NCBI GenBank assembly: GCA_023101725.1
Contig: JALJCO010013447.1
Coordinates: forward strand, 33,501 to 97,500
Source: Atherinomorus stipes
Lineage: Eukaryota > Chordata > Actinopteri > Atheriniformes > Atherinidae
Direction of reading: 5' to 3'
DNA: 64,000 bases
The notes below the pieces were generated by a model. It saw only the letters and a list, made by a program, of their open reading frames with translations. It did not search any database and had not been told where the DNA came from. Below are positions 1 to 12,410 of this stretch, one piece after another. Position 1 is the stretch's first letter, and each line of letters begins with the position of its first letter. The translations under genes were made by a program, and so were the position numbers.

Positions 1-165
1 GGACAGGTGAGAAAAGGTAATTACAGGTGATTACAGATGAGGACAGGTGAGAAAAGGTAATTACAGGTGATTACAGATGAGGACAGGTGAGAAAAGGTAA
101 TTACAGGTGATTACAGATGAGGACAGGTGAGAAAAGGTAATTACAGGTGAGAACAGATGATTACA
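1..165. repeat. 40-bp minisatellite, four copies, cut by left window edge
   Basis: Four near-identical 40-bp units fill positions 1-160. Each contains two CAGGTGA motifs and one AAGGTAA motif, so it looks rich in splice-donor-like sequence. The last copy differs slightly (GAACAGATGA instead of TTACAGATGA). The array probably continues to the left and lies in the intron upstream of the first visible zinc-finger exon. Confidence 0.9.
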
Positions 166-355
166 GGCTTACAAGACTCGTGAACTTTTAGATTTTGGTG
201 AAATCTCAGTAGATGCAATGATCAGGTAGAAGAGGTGTGTCCTCATTTTCACCTTTGTCTTGTTCCCAAACTTCATCAGCCACCACGATGTGTCACCTCA
301 GGTAAACTTACACCAGGTGTGACAGGTGCAGTTTCCTGTGACCTCTCCTCTGCAG
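166..355 (+). other. end of upstream intron of zinc-finger gene, with 3' splice site
   Basis: This is unique sequence between the 40-bp array and the first visible exon. It ends in a pyrimidine-rich tract and CTGCAG at 350-355, a good 3' splice site for the exon starting at 356. I looked for a further upstream coding exon in 230-300 and found no frame that completes the partial finger with correct Cys spacing. Confidence 0.6.
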
Positions 356-489
356 GAAGTTCTCCTCTAAGCTGACTCTGCGACGACACCTGGGTGTACA
401 CGGAGGAGAGAAACCCTTCACCTGTCCTCACTGTCCCTACAGCAGCAGACTGAAGGCATCTCTGCTGCAACACCTGAGGACTCACACAG
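356..489 (+). CDS. zinc-finger gene, first visible coding exon
   Basis: This 134-nt exon follows CTGCAG and ends CACACAG|GTAAAT. It encodes the second half of a finger ([14 protein letters not shown]), a GGEKPF linker and one complete finger, with Cys pair CPHC and His pair HLRTH, then the start of a TGEKP linker. The split glycine codon (g|gt) joins cleanly to the next exon. The last 15 bases of the exon plus the donor are the first copy of the 27-bp minisatellite that fills the following intron. Confidence 0.9.
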
Positions 490-3400
490 GTAAATCACAC
501 CTGAGGACTCACACAGGTAAAATCACACCTGAGGACTCACACAGGTCAATCACACCTGAGGACTCACACAGGTCAATCACACCTGAGGACTCACACAGGT
601 CAATCACACCTGAGGACTCACACAGGTAAATTACACATGAGGACTCACACAGGTCAATCACACCTGAGGACTCACACAGGTAAATCACACCTGAGGACTC
701 ACACAGGTCAATCACACCTGAGGACTCACACAGGTAAATCACACCTGAGGACTCACACAGGTCAATCACACCTGAGGACTCACACAGGTAAATCACACCT
801 GAGGACTCACACAGGTAAATCACACCTGAGGACTCACACAGGTAAATCACACCTGAGGACTCACACAGGTAAATCACACCTGATGACTCACACAGGTAAA
901 TCACACATGAGGACTCACACAGGTAAATCACACCTGAGGACTCACGCAGGTAAATCACACCTGATGACTCACACAGGTAAATCACACCTGATGACTCACA
1001 CAGGTAAATCACACCTGATGACTCACACAGGTAAATCACACCTGATGACTCACACAGGTAAATCACACATGAGGACTCACACAGGTCAAGTCAATCACAC
1101 CTGATGACTCACACAGGTAAATCACACATGAGGACTCACACAGGTAAATCACACCTGAGGACTCACACAGGTAAATCACACCTGATGACTCACACAGGTA
1201 AATCACACATGAGGACTCACACAGGTAAATCACACCTGATGACTCACACAGGTCAATCACACCTGAGGACTCACACAGGTAAATCACACCTGAGGACTCA
1301 CACAGGTAAATCACACATGAGGACTCACACAGGTCAAGTCAATCACACCTGATGACTCACACAGGTAAATCACACATGAGGACTCACACAGGTAAATCAC
1401 ACCTGAGGACTCACACAGGTAAATCACACATGAGGACTCACACAGGTAAATCACACCTGAGGACTCACACAGGTAAATCACACATGAGGACTCACACAGG
1501 TAAATCACACCTGATGACTCACACAGGTAAATCACACCTGATGACTCACACAGGTAAATCACACCTGATGACTCACACAGGTAAATCACACATGAGGACT
1601 CACACAGGTAAATCACACATGAGGACTCACACAGGTAAATCACACCTGATGACTCACACAGGTAAATCACACCTGAGGAATCACACAGGTCAATCACACC
1701 TGAGGACTCACACAGGTAAATCACACCTGATGACTCACACAGGTAAATCACACATGAGGACTCACACAGGTAAATCACACCTGATGACTCACACAGGTAA
1801 ATCACACCTGATGACTCACACAGGTAAATCACACCTGATGACTCACACAGGTCAATCACACCTGAGGACTCACACAGGTAAATCACACATGAGGACTCAC
1901 ACAGGTAAATCACTCCTGAGGACTCACACAGGTAAATCACACCTGAGGACTGACACAGGTAAGTCACACCTGAGGACTCACACAGGTAAATCACACCTGA
2001 GGACTCACACAGGTAAATCACACATGAGGACTCACACAGGTAAATCACACCTGAGGACTCACACAGGTAAATCACACCTGAGGACTCACACAGGTAAATC
2101 ACACCTGATGACTCACACAGGTCAATCACACCTGATGACTCACACAGGTAAATCACACATGAGGACTCACACAGGTCAATCACACCTGAGGAATCACACA
2201 GGTAAATCACACCTGATGACTCACACAGGTCAATCACACCTGATGACTCACACAGGTAAATCACACCTGAGGACTCACACAGGTAAATCACACCTGAGGA
2301 CTGACACAGGTAAGTCACACCTGAGGACTCACACAGGTCAATCACACCTGAGGACTCACACAGGTCAATCACACCTGAGGACTCACACAGGTAAATCACA
2401 CCTGAGGACTCACACAGGTAAATCACACCTGAGGACTCACACAGGTAAACCACACCTGAGGACTCACACAGGTAAATCACACCTGAGGACTCACACAGGT
2501 AAATCACACCTGAGGACTCACACGGGTAAACCACACCTGATGACTCACACAGGTAAATCACACCTGAGGACTCACACAGGTAAATCACACCTGAGGACTC
2601 ACACAGGTAAGTCACACCTGAGGACTCACACAGGTCAATCACACCTGAGGACTCACACAGGTAAATCACACCTGAGGACTCACACAGGTAAATCACACCT
2701 GAGGACTCACACAGGTCAATCACACCTGAGGACTCACACAGGTCAATCACACCTGAGGACTCACACAGGTAAATCACACCTGAGGACTGACACAGGTAAG
2801 TCACACCTGAGGACTCACACAGGTCAATCACACCTGAGGACTCACACAGGTCAATCACACCTGAGGACTCACACAGGTAAACCACACTTGAGGACTCACA
2901 CAGGTAAACCACACCTGAGGACTCACACAGGTCAATCACACCTGAGGACTCACACAGGTCAATCACACCTGATGACTCACACAGGAGTCCTCATGTGACG
3001 CTGACGCAATTGTCCGTGAGTCTCTGCTCCAGGTGAGTGTTACTGACTGTGTGTGTGTGTCCAGGTGAGAAGCCGTACAAGTGTAACGAGTGTCCGTACG
3101 CGTCCATTGATCGCAGCTCTCTGCTGAGACACAGCAGGACTCACAGTCAGGAACGGCCATACAGCTGCCAACTGTGTAGCTACAGCAGGTAACACACAGG
3201 TCACACACCTGCTACACATCCAACACACACCTGACACTCACCTGTCACACACCTGCTACACATCCGACACACACCTGACACTCACCTGTCACACACCTGT
3301 TACACATCCGACACACACCTGAAACACACCTGTCACACACCTGTTACACATCCGACACACACCTGACACACACCTGTCACACACCTTTTACACATCCGAC

Positions 3401-6400
3401 ACACACCTGACACTCACCTGTCACACACCTGTTACACACCTGTCACACACCTGCTACACATCCGACACACACCTGACACTCACCTGTCACACACCTGTTA
3501 CACATCCGACACACACCTGACACACACCTGTCACACACCTGTTACACATCCGACACACACCTGACACACACCTATCACACACCTGACACACACCTGTCAC
3601 ACACCTGACACTCACCTGTCACACACCTGCTACACATCCGACACACACCTGACACACACCTGTTACACATCCGACACACACCTGACACACACCTGACACA
3701 CACCTGTTACACATCCGACACACACCTGTCACACACCTGTCATACATCTGACACATACCTGACACACACCTGTCACACACCTGACACATACCTGTCACAT
3801 ACCTGACACTCACCTGTCACACACCTGACACATACCTGACACACACCTGTCACACACCTGTCACACACCTGACACACACCTGTCACACACCTGTCACACA
3901 CCTGACACACCTGACACATACCTGTCACACACCTGACACACATCTGTCACACACCTGTCACACACTTGACACACACCTGACACACACCTGACACACACCT
4001 GTCACACACCTGTCACACACCTGACACACATACCTGTCACACACCTGACACACACCTGACACACACCTGACACACACCTGTCACACACCTGTCACACACC
4101 TGTCACACATCTGTCACACACCTGACACGCACCTGACACACACCTGACACACACCTGACACACACCTGACACACACCTGTCACACACCTGTCACACATCT
4201 GTCACACACCTGACACACACCTGACACACACCTGTCACACACCTGTCACACACCTGACACACATCTGTCACACACTTGACACACACCTGACACACACCTG
4301 ACACACACCTGTCACACACCTGACACACATACCTGTCACACACCTGACACACACCTGACACACACCTGTCACACACCTGTCACACACCTGTCACACATCT
4401 GTCACACACCTGACACGCACCTGACACACACCTGACACACACCTGTCACACACCTATCACGCACCTGACACACACCTGTCACACACCTGTCACACACCTG
4501 ACACACACCTGTAACACACCTGACACACACCTATCACACACCTGTCACACACCTGTCACACACCTGTCACACACCTGACACACACCTGTCACACACCTGA
4601 CACACACCTGTCCCACACCTGACACACACCTGTAACACACCTGACACACACCTATCACACACCTGTCACACACCTGACACACACCTATCACACACCTGTC
4701 ACACATCTGACACATACCTGTCACACACCTGACACACACATGTCACACACCTGACACACACCTGTCACACACCTGACACACACCTGACACACACCTGTCA
4801 CACACCTGACACACACCTGACACACACCTGACACATACCTGTCACACACCTGACACACACCTGTCACACACCTGACACACACCTGACACACACCTGTCAC
4901 ACACCTGACACATACCTGACACACACCTGTCACACACCTGACACATACCTGTCACATACCTGACACACACCTGTCACACACCTGTCACACACCTGACACA
5001 CACCTGTCACACACCTGTCACACATCTGACACATACCTGTCACACATCTGACACACACCTGTCACACACCTGACACACACCTGACACACATCTGTCACAC
5101 ACCTGTCACACACCTGACACACCTGACACATACCTGTCACATACCTGACACACACCTGTCACACACCTGTCACACACCTGACACACACCTGTCACACACC
5201 TGTCACACATCTGACACATACCTGTCACACATCTGACACACACCTGTCACACACCTGACACACACCTGACACACATCTGTCACACACCTGACACACACCT
5301 GACACACATCTGTCACACACCTGTCACACACTTGACACACACCTGACACACACCTGACACACACCTGTCACACACCTGACACACATACCTGTCACACACC
5401 TGACACACACCTGACACACACCTGTCACACACCTGTCACACACCTGTCACACACCTGTCACACATCTGTCACGCACCTGACACGCACCTGACACACACCT
5501 GTCACACACCTGACACACACCTGTCACACACCTGACACACACCTGTCACACACCTGTCACACACCTGACACACACCTGTCACACACCTGACACACACCTG
5601 TCACACACCTGACACACACCTGACACACACCTGTCACGCACCTGACACGCACCTGTCACACACCTGACACACACCTGTCACACACCTGACACACACCTGA
5701 CACACATCTGTCACACACCTGACACACACCTGTCACACACCTGACACACACCTGACACACATCTGTCACACATCTGTCACACACCTGACACACACCTGTG
5801 CACACACCTGACACACACCTGTCACACACCTGTCACACACCTGACACACACCTGTCACACACCTATCACACACCTGACAAACACCTGTCACACACCTGAC
5901 ACACACCTGTCACACACCTGACACACACCTGTAACACACCTGACACACACCTATCACACACCTGTCACACACCTGTCACACACCTGTCACACACCTGACA
6001 CACACCTGTCACACACCTGACACACACCTGTCACACACCTGACACACACACCTGTAACACACCTGACACACACCTATCACACACTTGACACACACCTAAC
6101 ACACACCTGTCACACATCTGACACATACCTGTCACACACCTGACACATACCTGTCACACACCTGACACACACATGTCACACACCTGACACACACCTGTCA
6201 CACACCTGACACACACCTGACACACACCTGACACATACCTGTCACACACCTGACACACACCTGTCACACACCTGACACACACCTGTCACACACCTGACAC
6301 ACACCTGACACACACCTGTCACACACCTATCACACACCTGACACATACCTGTCACACACCTGACACACACCTGTCGCACACCTGTCACACACCTGTCGCA

Positions 6401-9072
6401 CACCTGACACACACCTGTCACACACCTGACACACACCTGTCACACACCTGACACACACCTGTCACACACCTGACACACACCTGTCACACACCTGTCACAC
6501 ACCTGACACACACCTGACACACACCTGTCACACACCTGACACACACCTGACACATACCTGTCACACACCTGACACACTTCGCACACCTGTCACACATCTG
6601 ACACACACCTGTCACACATCTGACACACACCTGTTGCACACCTGTCACACACCTGTCACACACCTGACACGCACCTGACACACACCTGACACACACCTGT
6701 CACGCACCTGACACACACCTGTCACACACCTGACACACACCTGTCACACACCTGACACGCACCTGTCACACACCTGACACGCACCTGTCACACACCTGAC
6801 ACACACCTGTCACACACCTGTCACACACCTGACACACACCTGACACACATCTGTCACACACCTGACACACACCTGTCACACACCTGTCACACACCTGACA
6901 CACACCTGTCACACACCTGTCACACATCTGACACACACCTGTGACACACCTGTCACACACCTGTCACACACCTGACACACACATGTCACACACCTGTCAC
7001 ACACCTGTCACACACCTGACACACACACCTGACACACATCTGTCACACACCTGCACACACACCTGACACACATCTGTCACACACCTGACACACACCTGTC
7101 ACACACCTGTCACACACCTGACACACATCTGTCACACATCTGTCACACACCTGACACACACCTGTGACACACCTGACACACACCTGTCACACACCTGTCA
7201 CACACCTGACACACACCTGTCACACACCTATCACACTCCTGACACACACCTGTCACACACCTGACACACACCTGTCACACACCTGACACACACCTGTAAC
7301 ACACCTGACACACACCTATCACACACCTGTCACACACCTGTCACACACCTGTCACACACCTGTGACACACCTGTGACACACCTGACACACACCTGTCACA
7401 CACCTATCACACACCTGACACACACCTGTCACACACCGGACACACACCTGTCACACACCTGTCACACACCTGACACACACCTGTAACACACCTGACACAC
7501 ACCTATCACACACCTGTCACACACCTGACACACACCTGTCACACATCTGACACATACCTGTCACACATCTGACACACACCTGTCACACACCTGTCACACA
7601 CCTGACACTCACCTGACACACACCTGTCACACATCTGTCACACACCTGACACTCACCTGACACACACCTGTCACACACCTGACACACACCTGTCACACAC
7701 CTGTCACACATCTGACACACACCTGACACACACCTGTCACACACCTGTTACACATCCGACACACACCTGACACACACCTGTCACACATCTGACACACACC
7801 TGACACTCACCTGACACACACCTGTCACACATCTGTCACACACCTGACACCCACCTGACACACACCTGTCACACACCTGACACACACCTGTCACACACCT
7901 GTCACACATCTGACACACACCTGACACACACCTGTCACACACCTGTTACACATCCGACACACAACTGACACACACCTGTCACACACCTGACACACACCTG
8001 TCACACACCTGTTACACATCCGACACACACCTGACACACACCTGTCACACATCTGACACACACCTGACACTCACCTGACACACACCTGACACACACCTGT
8101 CACACATCTGACACACAACTGTTACACATCAGACACACACCTGTCACACACCTGACACACACCTGTCACACACCTGACACACACCTGACACACACCTGTC
8201 ACACACCTGACACATACCTGTCACACACCTGACACACACCTGTCACACACCTGACACACACCTGTCGCACACCTGTCACACACCTGTCACACACCTGACA
8301 CACACCTGACACACACCTGTCACACATCTGACACACACCTGTCACACACCTGACACATACCTGTCACGCATCTGACACACACCTGTCACACACCTGACAC
8401 ATACCTGTCACGCATCTGACACACACCTGTCACACACCTGACACACACCTGTTACACATCCGACACACACCTGACACACACCTGACACACACCTGTCACA
8501 CATCTGACACACACCTGTCACACACCTGTCACACACCTGACACTCACCTGACACACACCTGTCACACATCTGTCACACACCTGACACTCACCTGACACAC
8601 ACCTGTCACACACCTGACACACACACCTGTCACACACCTGTCACACATCTGACACACACCTGACACACACCTGTCACACACCTGTTACACATCCGACACA
8701 CACCTGACACACACCTGTCACACATCTGACACACACCTGACACACACCTGTCACACATCTGACACACAACTGTTACACATCCGACACACACCTGTCACAC
8801 ATCTGACACACATCTGACACACACCTGTCTCACATGGAGGAAGGATGATGCTGCTGCTGAACAGCTGCTGATTGGCTGCTGGTTGCTATGGTAACATGAT
8901 GCTCCTGTATGTCTGCAGTATCCAGAAGAAAAGCCTGGACCTCCACGATCGCCGCCATCACACAGGGGAGGTGTTTCCATGCCAACAGTGCGAGTACTCG
9001 AGTCCAGACCGCCGGCTACTGTTGAAACACATCAGCAGACACCACGCCCCCCCTCACCAGGCCGGGCTCTGA
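356..9072 (+). CDS. C2H2 zinc-finger protein gene, 3' part (spliced span)
   Basis: Spliced coding sequence join(356-489, 3065-3188, 8919-9072); upstream exons lie outside the window. Splice phases agree throughout: exon 1 ends in phase 1, exon 2 in phase 2, and all junctions are GT-AG. The product has the C-terminal half of one finger followed by four complete C2H2 fingers of form C-x2-C-x12-H-x3-H. They are joined by TGEKP or related linkers, with a short tail ending in PPHQAGL. The C-x2-C-x-Y-[AS]-S pattern repeats in every complete finger. Such proteins bind nucleic acid, usually as nuclear transcription regulators, but I do not recognise the orthologue and give no symbol. Both introns are almost entirely minisatellite. 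The organism's transcripts would settle the upstream exons. Confidence 0.88.
475..2985. repeat. 27-bp minisatellite spanning an exon-intron junction, about 93 copies
   Basis: The unit is CTGAGGACTCACACAG followed by GTAAATCACAC, so it equals the exon end plus the 5' splice site at 489/490. Copies alternate GTAAAT and GTCAAT, and CTGAGG with CTGATG or ATGAGG. Four copies carry the perfect donor CAG|GTAAGT (intron bases starting at 1959, 2310, 2607, 2796). Because 27 is a multiple of three, long reading frames exist on both strands, encoding LRTHTGKSH on plus and CESSGVIYL on minus. A one-base insertion near 520 and five-base insertions near 1087 and 1335 shift the frame, so it is intronic repeat and not a gene. 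Confidence 0.95.
2986..3064 (+). other. end of zinc-finger intron 1 with 3' splice site
   Basis: Unique sequence follows the 27-bp array. It contains a TG-rich stretch and ends in GTGTCCAG at 3064, immediately before the exon that starts GTGAGAAG. The first bases of that exon look like a donor, but the reading frame and the TGEKP linker show they are coding. Confidence 0.75.
3065..3188 (+). CDS. zinc-finger gene, second visible coding exon
   Basis: This 124-nt exon lies between a CCAG acceptor and a GTAACA donor. It completes the TGEKPY linker and encodes a full finger (CNEC to HSRTH), then a SQERPY linker and the cysteine half of the next finger (CQLCSYS). The intron therefore splits that finger, and the serine codon ag|t is completed by the next exon. 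The frame is open only in this register and matches both neighbouring exons. Confidence 0.9.
3195..8830. repeat. 11-bp minisatellite filling zinc-finger intron 2, about 500 copies
   Basis: The array begins a few bases inside the intron and runs 5.6 kb. Two 11-bp variants alternate, ACCTGTCACAC and ACCTGACACAC, with rarer versions (ACCTGTTACAC plus ATCCGACACAC early and late in the array, GTCGCAC, ATCTG). Almost every unit includes CACCTG, the palindromic-type E-box core recognised by ZEB and SNAI proteins, at 11-bp spacing. Short cysteine-rich reading frames on the minus strand are repeat products. Confidence 0.95.
8831..8918 (+). other. end of zinc-finger intron 2 with 3' splice site
   Basis: Unique sequence after the 11-bp array ends in GTATGTCTGCAG at 8918. 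It contains GTTGCTATGGTAAC at 8882-8895, close to the RFX X-box consensus. Confidence 0.7.
8919..9072 (+). CDS. zinc-finger gene, last coding exon and stop
   Basis: This exon follows CTGCAG at 8913-8918. It completes the split serine and supplies the histidine half of finger 3 (HDRRH) and a complete last finger (CQQC to HISRH). The tail is HAPPHQAGL, with a TGA stop at 9070-9072. Both His pairs are followed by an extra His (RHH), a recognisable feature. An in-frame ATG upstream at 8872 lies in intron sequence and is not the start. Confidence 0.9.
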
Positions 9073-9133
9073 TTGGACGGCTGGTGATATCACAGTGATG
9101 GGGCAGGTGTAATGGACGCTCATTCATTGACTC
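9073..9133 (+). other. start of probable zinc-finger 3' UTR
   Basis: Short unique sequence between the stop codon and the 51-bp array, with no poly(A) signal. The transcript must therefore continue into the array if the signal at 12387 is the one used (inference). Confidence 0.45.
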
Positions 9134-12132
9134 AGCCCCCAACGACTGCCCAGGTGCTGGACTGGGGCTCTGAACTCAGTCCGTCACCCCCATCGACTGC
9201 CCGGGTGCTGGACTGGGGCTCTGAACTCAGTCCCTCACCCCCAACGACTGCCCGGGTGCTGGACTGGGGCCCTGAACTCGGTCCCTCACCCCCAACGACT
9301 GCCCGGGTGCTGGACTGTGGCTCTGAACTCAGTCCCTCACCCCCAACGACTGCCCGGGTGCTGGACTGGGGCTCTGACTTAGATCCCTCACCCCCAACAA
9401 CTGCCCAGGTGCTGGACTGGGACTCTGAACTCAGTCCCTCACCCCCAACAACTGCCCAGGTGCTGGACTGGGGCTCTGACTTAGATCCCTCACCCCCAAC
9501 AACTGCCCAGGTGCTGGACTGGGACTCTGAACTCAGTCCCTCACCCCCAACGACTGCCCGGGTGCTGGACTGGGGCTCTGACTTAGATCCCTCACCCCCA
9601 ACAACTGCCCAGGTGCTGGACTGGGGTCCTGACTTAGATCCCTCACCCCCAACGACTGCCCGGGTGCTGGACTGGGGCTCTGAACTCAGATCCCTCACCC
9701 CCAACGACTGCCCGGGTGCTGGACTGGGGCTCTGAACTCAGTTCCTCACCCCCATCGACTGCCCGGGTGCTGGACTGGGGCTCTGAACTCAGATCGTTCA
9801 CCCCCAACGACTGCCCAGCTGCTGGACTGGGGCTCTGAACTCAGTCCCTCACCCCCATCGACTGCCCGGGTGCTGGACTGGGGCCCTGAACTCAGTCCCT
9901 CACCCCCATCGACTGCCCGGGTGCTGGACTGGGGCTCTGAACTCAGATCCCTCACCCCCAACGACTGCCCAGCTGCTGGACTGGGGCTCTGAACTCAGTC
10001 CCTCACCCCCAACGACTGCCCGGGTGCTGGACTGGGGCTCTGAACTCAGTCCCTCACCCCCATCGACTGCCCGGGTGCTGGACTGGGGCTCTGAACTCAG
10101 ATCCCTCACCCCCAACGACTGCCCAGCTGCTGGACTGGGGCTCTGAACTCAGTCCCTCACCCCCAACGACTGCCCGGGTGCTGAACTGGGGCCCTGACTT
10201 ATGTCCCTCACCCCCAACGACTGCCCAGGTGCTGGACTGGGGCTCTGAACTCAGTCCCTCACCCCCAACGACTGCCCGGGTGCTGGACTGGGGCTCTGAA
10301 CTCAGTCCCTCACCCCCAACGACTGCCCAGCTGCTGGACTGGGGTCCTGACTTAGGTCCCTCGTCCCCAACGACTGCCCGGGTGCTGGACTGGGGTCCTG
10401 ACTTAGGTCCCTCACCCCCATCGACTGCCCGGGTGCTGGACTGTGGTCCTGACTTAGATCGCTCACCCCCAACGACTGCCCAGGTGCTGGACTGGGGTCC
10501 TGACTTAGATCCCTCAGCCCCAACGACTGCCCGGGTGCTGGACTGGGGTCCTGACTTAGATCGCTCACCCCCAACGACTGCCCAGGTGCTGGACTGGGGT
10601 CCTGACTTAGATCCCTCACCCCCAACGATTGCCCAGGTGCTGGACTGGGGTCCTGACTTAGATCCCTCACCCCCAACGGCTGCCCGGGTGCTGGACTGGG
10701 GTCCTGACTTAGATCCCTCACCCCCAACGACTGCCCAGGTGCTGGACTGGGGCTCTGAACTCAGTCCCTCACCCCCAACGACTGCCTGGGTGCTGGACTG
10801 GGGCTCTGAACTCAGATCCTCACCCATAACGACTGCCCGGGTGCTGGACTGGGGCTCTGAACTCAGTCCCTCACCCCCAACGACTGCCCGGGTGCTGGAC
10901 TGGGGCTCTGAACTCAGATCCTCACCCCCAACGACTGCCCGGGTGCTGGACTGGGGCTCTGAACTTGGTCCCTCACCCCGAACGACTGCCCGGGTGCTGG
11001 ACTGGGGCTCTGAACTCAGATCCTCACCCCCAACGACTGCCCGGGTGCTGGACTGGGGCTCTGAACTCAGATCCTCACCCCCAACGACTGCCCGGGTGCT
11101 GGACTGGGGCTCTGAACTTGGTCCCTCACCCCCAACGACTGCCCGGGTGCTGGACTGGGGCCCTGAACTTGGTCCCTCACCCCGAACGACTGCCCGGGTG
11201 CTGGACTGGGGCTCTGAACTCAGTCCCTCACCCATAACGACTGCCCGGGTGCTGGACTGGGGCTCTGAACTCAGTCCCTCACCCCCAACGACTGCACGGG
11301 TGCTGGACTGGGGCTCTGAACTCAGTCCCTCACCCCCAACGACTGCCCGGGTGCTGGACTGGGGCTCTGAACTCAGTCCCTCACCCCCAACGACTGCCCA
11401 GCTGCTGGACTGGGGCTCTGAACTCAGTCCCTCACCCATAACGACTGCCCGGGTGCTGGACTGGGGCTCTGAACTCAGTCCCTCACCCCCAACGACTGCC
11501 CAGGTGCTGGACTGGGGCCCTGACTTAGATCCCTCACCCCCAACGACTGCCCGGGTGCTGGACTGGGGTCCTGACTCATGTCCCTCACTCCCAACGACTG
11601 CCCAGGTGCTGGACTGGGGTCCTGACTTAGATCCCTCACCCCCAACGACTGCCCAGGTGCTGGACTGGGGTCCTGACTTAGGTCCCTCACCCCCAACGAC
11701 TGCCCAGGTGCTGGACTGGGGTCCTGACTTAGATCCCTCACCCCCAACGACTGCCCGGGTGCTGGACTGGGGTCCTGACTTAGGTCCCTCACCCCCAACG
11801 ACTGCCCAGGTGCTGGACTGGGGTCCTGACTTAGGTCCCTCACCCCCAACGACTGCCCGGGTGCTGGACTGGGGCCCTGAACTCGATCCCTCACCCCCAA
11901 CGACTGCCCGGGTGCTGGACTGGGGCCCTGAACTTGGTCCCTCACCCCCAACGACTGCCAGGGTGCTGGACTGGGGCCCTGAACTTGGTCCCTCACCCCC
12001 AACGACTGCCCGGGTGCTGGACTGGGGCCCTGAACTTGGTCCCTCACCCCCAACGACTGCCCGGGTGCTGGACTGGGGCCCTGAACTTGGTCCCTCACCC
12101 CCAACGACTGCCCGGGTGCTGGACTGGGGCCC
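9134..12132. repeat. 51-bp minisatellite, about 59 copies, in probable 3' UTR
   Basis: The unit has three parts: CCCCCAACGACTGCCCGG, then GTGCTGGACTGGGG, then a variable CTCTGAACTCAGTCCCTCA or CCTGACTTAGATCCCTCA. Variants form blocks: SELSPS-type units dominate 9.1-10.3 and 10.7-11.5 kb, PDLDPS-type 10.3-10.7 and 11.5-11.9 kb, and PELGPS-type the last 300 bp. Since 51 is 17 codons and the unit lacks stops in several frames, very long open frames occur on both strands, for example 10178-12199 plus and 10054-12441 minus. Single-base indels near 9695 and elsewhere move the frame, so I treat them as non-coding. Confidence 0.93.
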
Positions 12133-12410
12133 TGGAGCAGAGAACCAGTCCCAGAGAGAAGTGGATGACGCAGTTTCTGGTCCACCAGGAGTTGCCTGAT
12201 GTGATTGAACATCTGCAGCTGGATCTGGAAATGAGGGATGGTGAGTCTGAAACCAGGTCAGCTGAGTCAGTGACCTGGTTTTAAGCCGGACTCCAGTCCT
12301 GAGTTGACCTGAATGTTGATGGTTCGTCCTCAGCACTTTAGATCTGCTGCTGCTTAACTCTGTAACCTGTTTAGAGAAGTGCTGTAAATAAAATTTTGTT
12401 TCATCAAACC
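12133..12410 (+). other. unique tail after 51-bp array; possible exon or 3' UTR with poly(A) signal
   Basis: The array stops abruptly and unique sequence begins with GGAGCAGAGAACCAG. One frame at 12157-12240 reads EKWMTQFLVHQELP and then DVIEHLQLDLEMRD, a plausible amphipathic acidic segment, followed by GTGAGT at 12241. I do not recognise it. It could be a coding exon of an unrecognised gene or plain 3' UTR of the zinc-finger gene. A canonical AATAAA follows at 12387-12392. Confidence 0.35.
12387..12392 (+). terminator. poly(A) signal AATAAA
   Basis: AATAAA lies in GCTGTAAATAAAATTTTG, followed by a T-rich stretch. It is the first canonical signal downstream of the zinc-finger stop codon on the plus strand that I noticed, and it would give a 3' UTR of about 3.3 kb that contains the 51-bp array. 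Confidence 0.5.

Noticed and set aside
230..299. Possible micro-exon ending CACCTCAG|GTAAAC upstream of the first zinc-finger exon
   Set aside because: In the phase required by the next exon, the Cys-to-His spacing would be 13 rather than 12 and the second Cys is missing.
637..2998. Long plus-strand frames rich in RTHTGKSHL that look like a poly-zinc-finger protein
   Set aside because: They have His residues but no Cys pairs, lie in a 27-bp intronic array, and are broken by +1 and +5 insertions; the bona fide zinc-finger exons join around the array.
9112..9735. Possible second gene starting MDAHSLTQPPTT right after the zinc-finger stop
   Set aside because: Only the first few residues are non-repeat, the frame is lost near 9695, and it lies in the probable 3' UTR.
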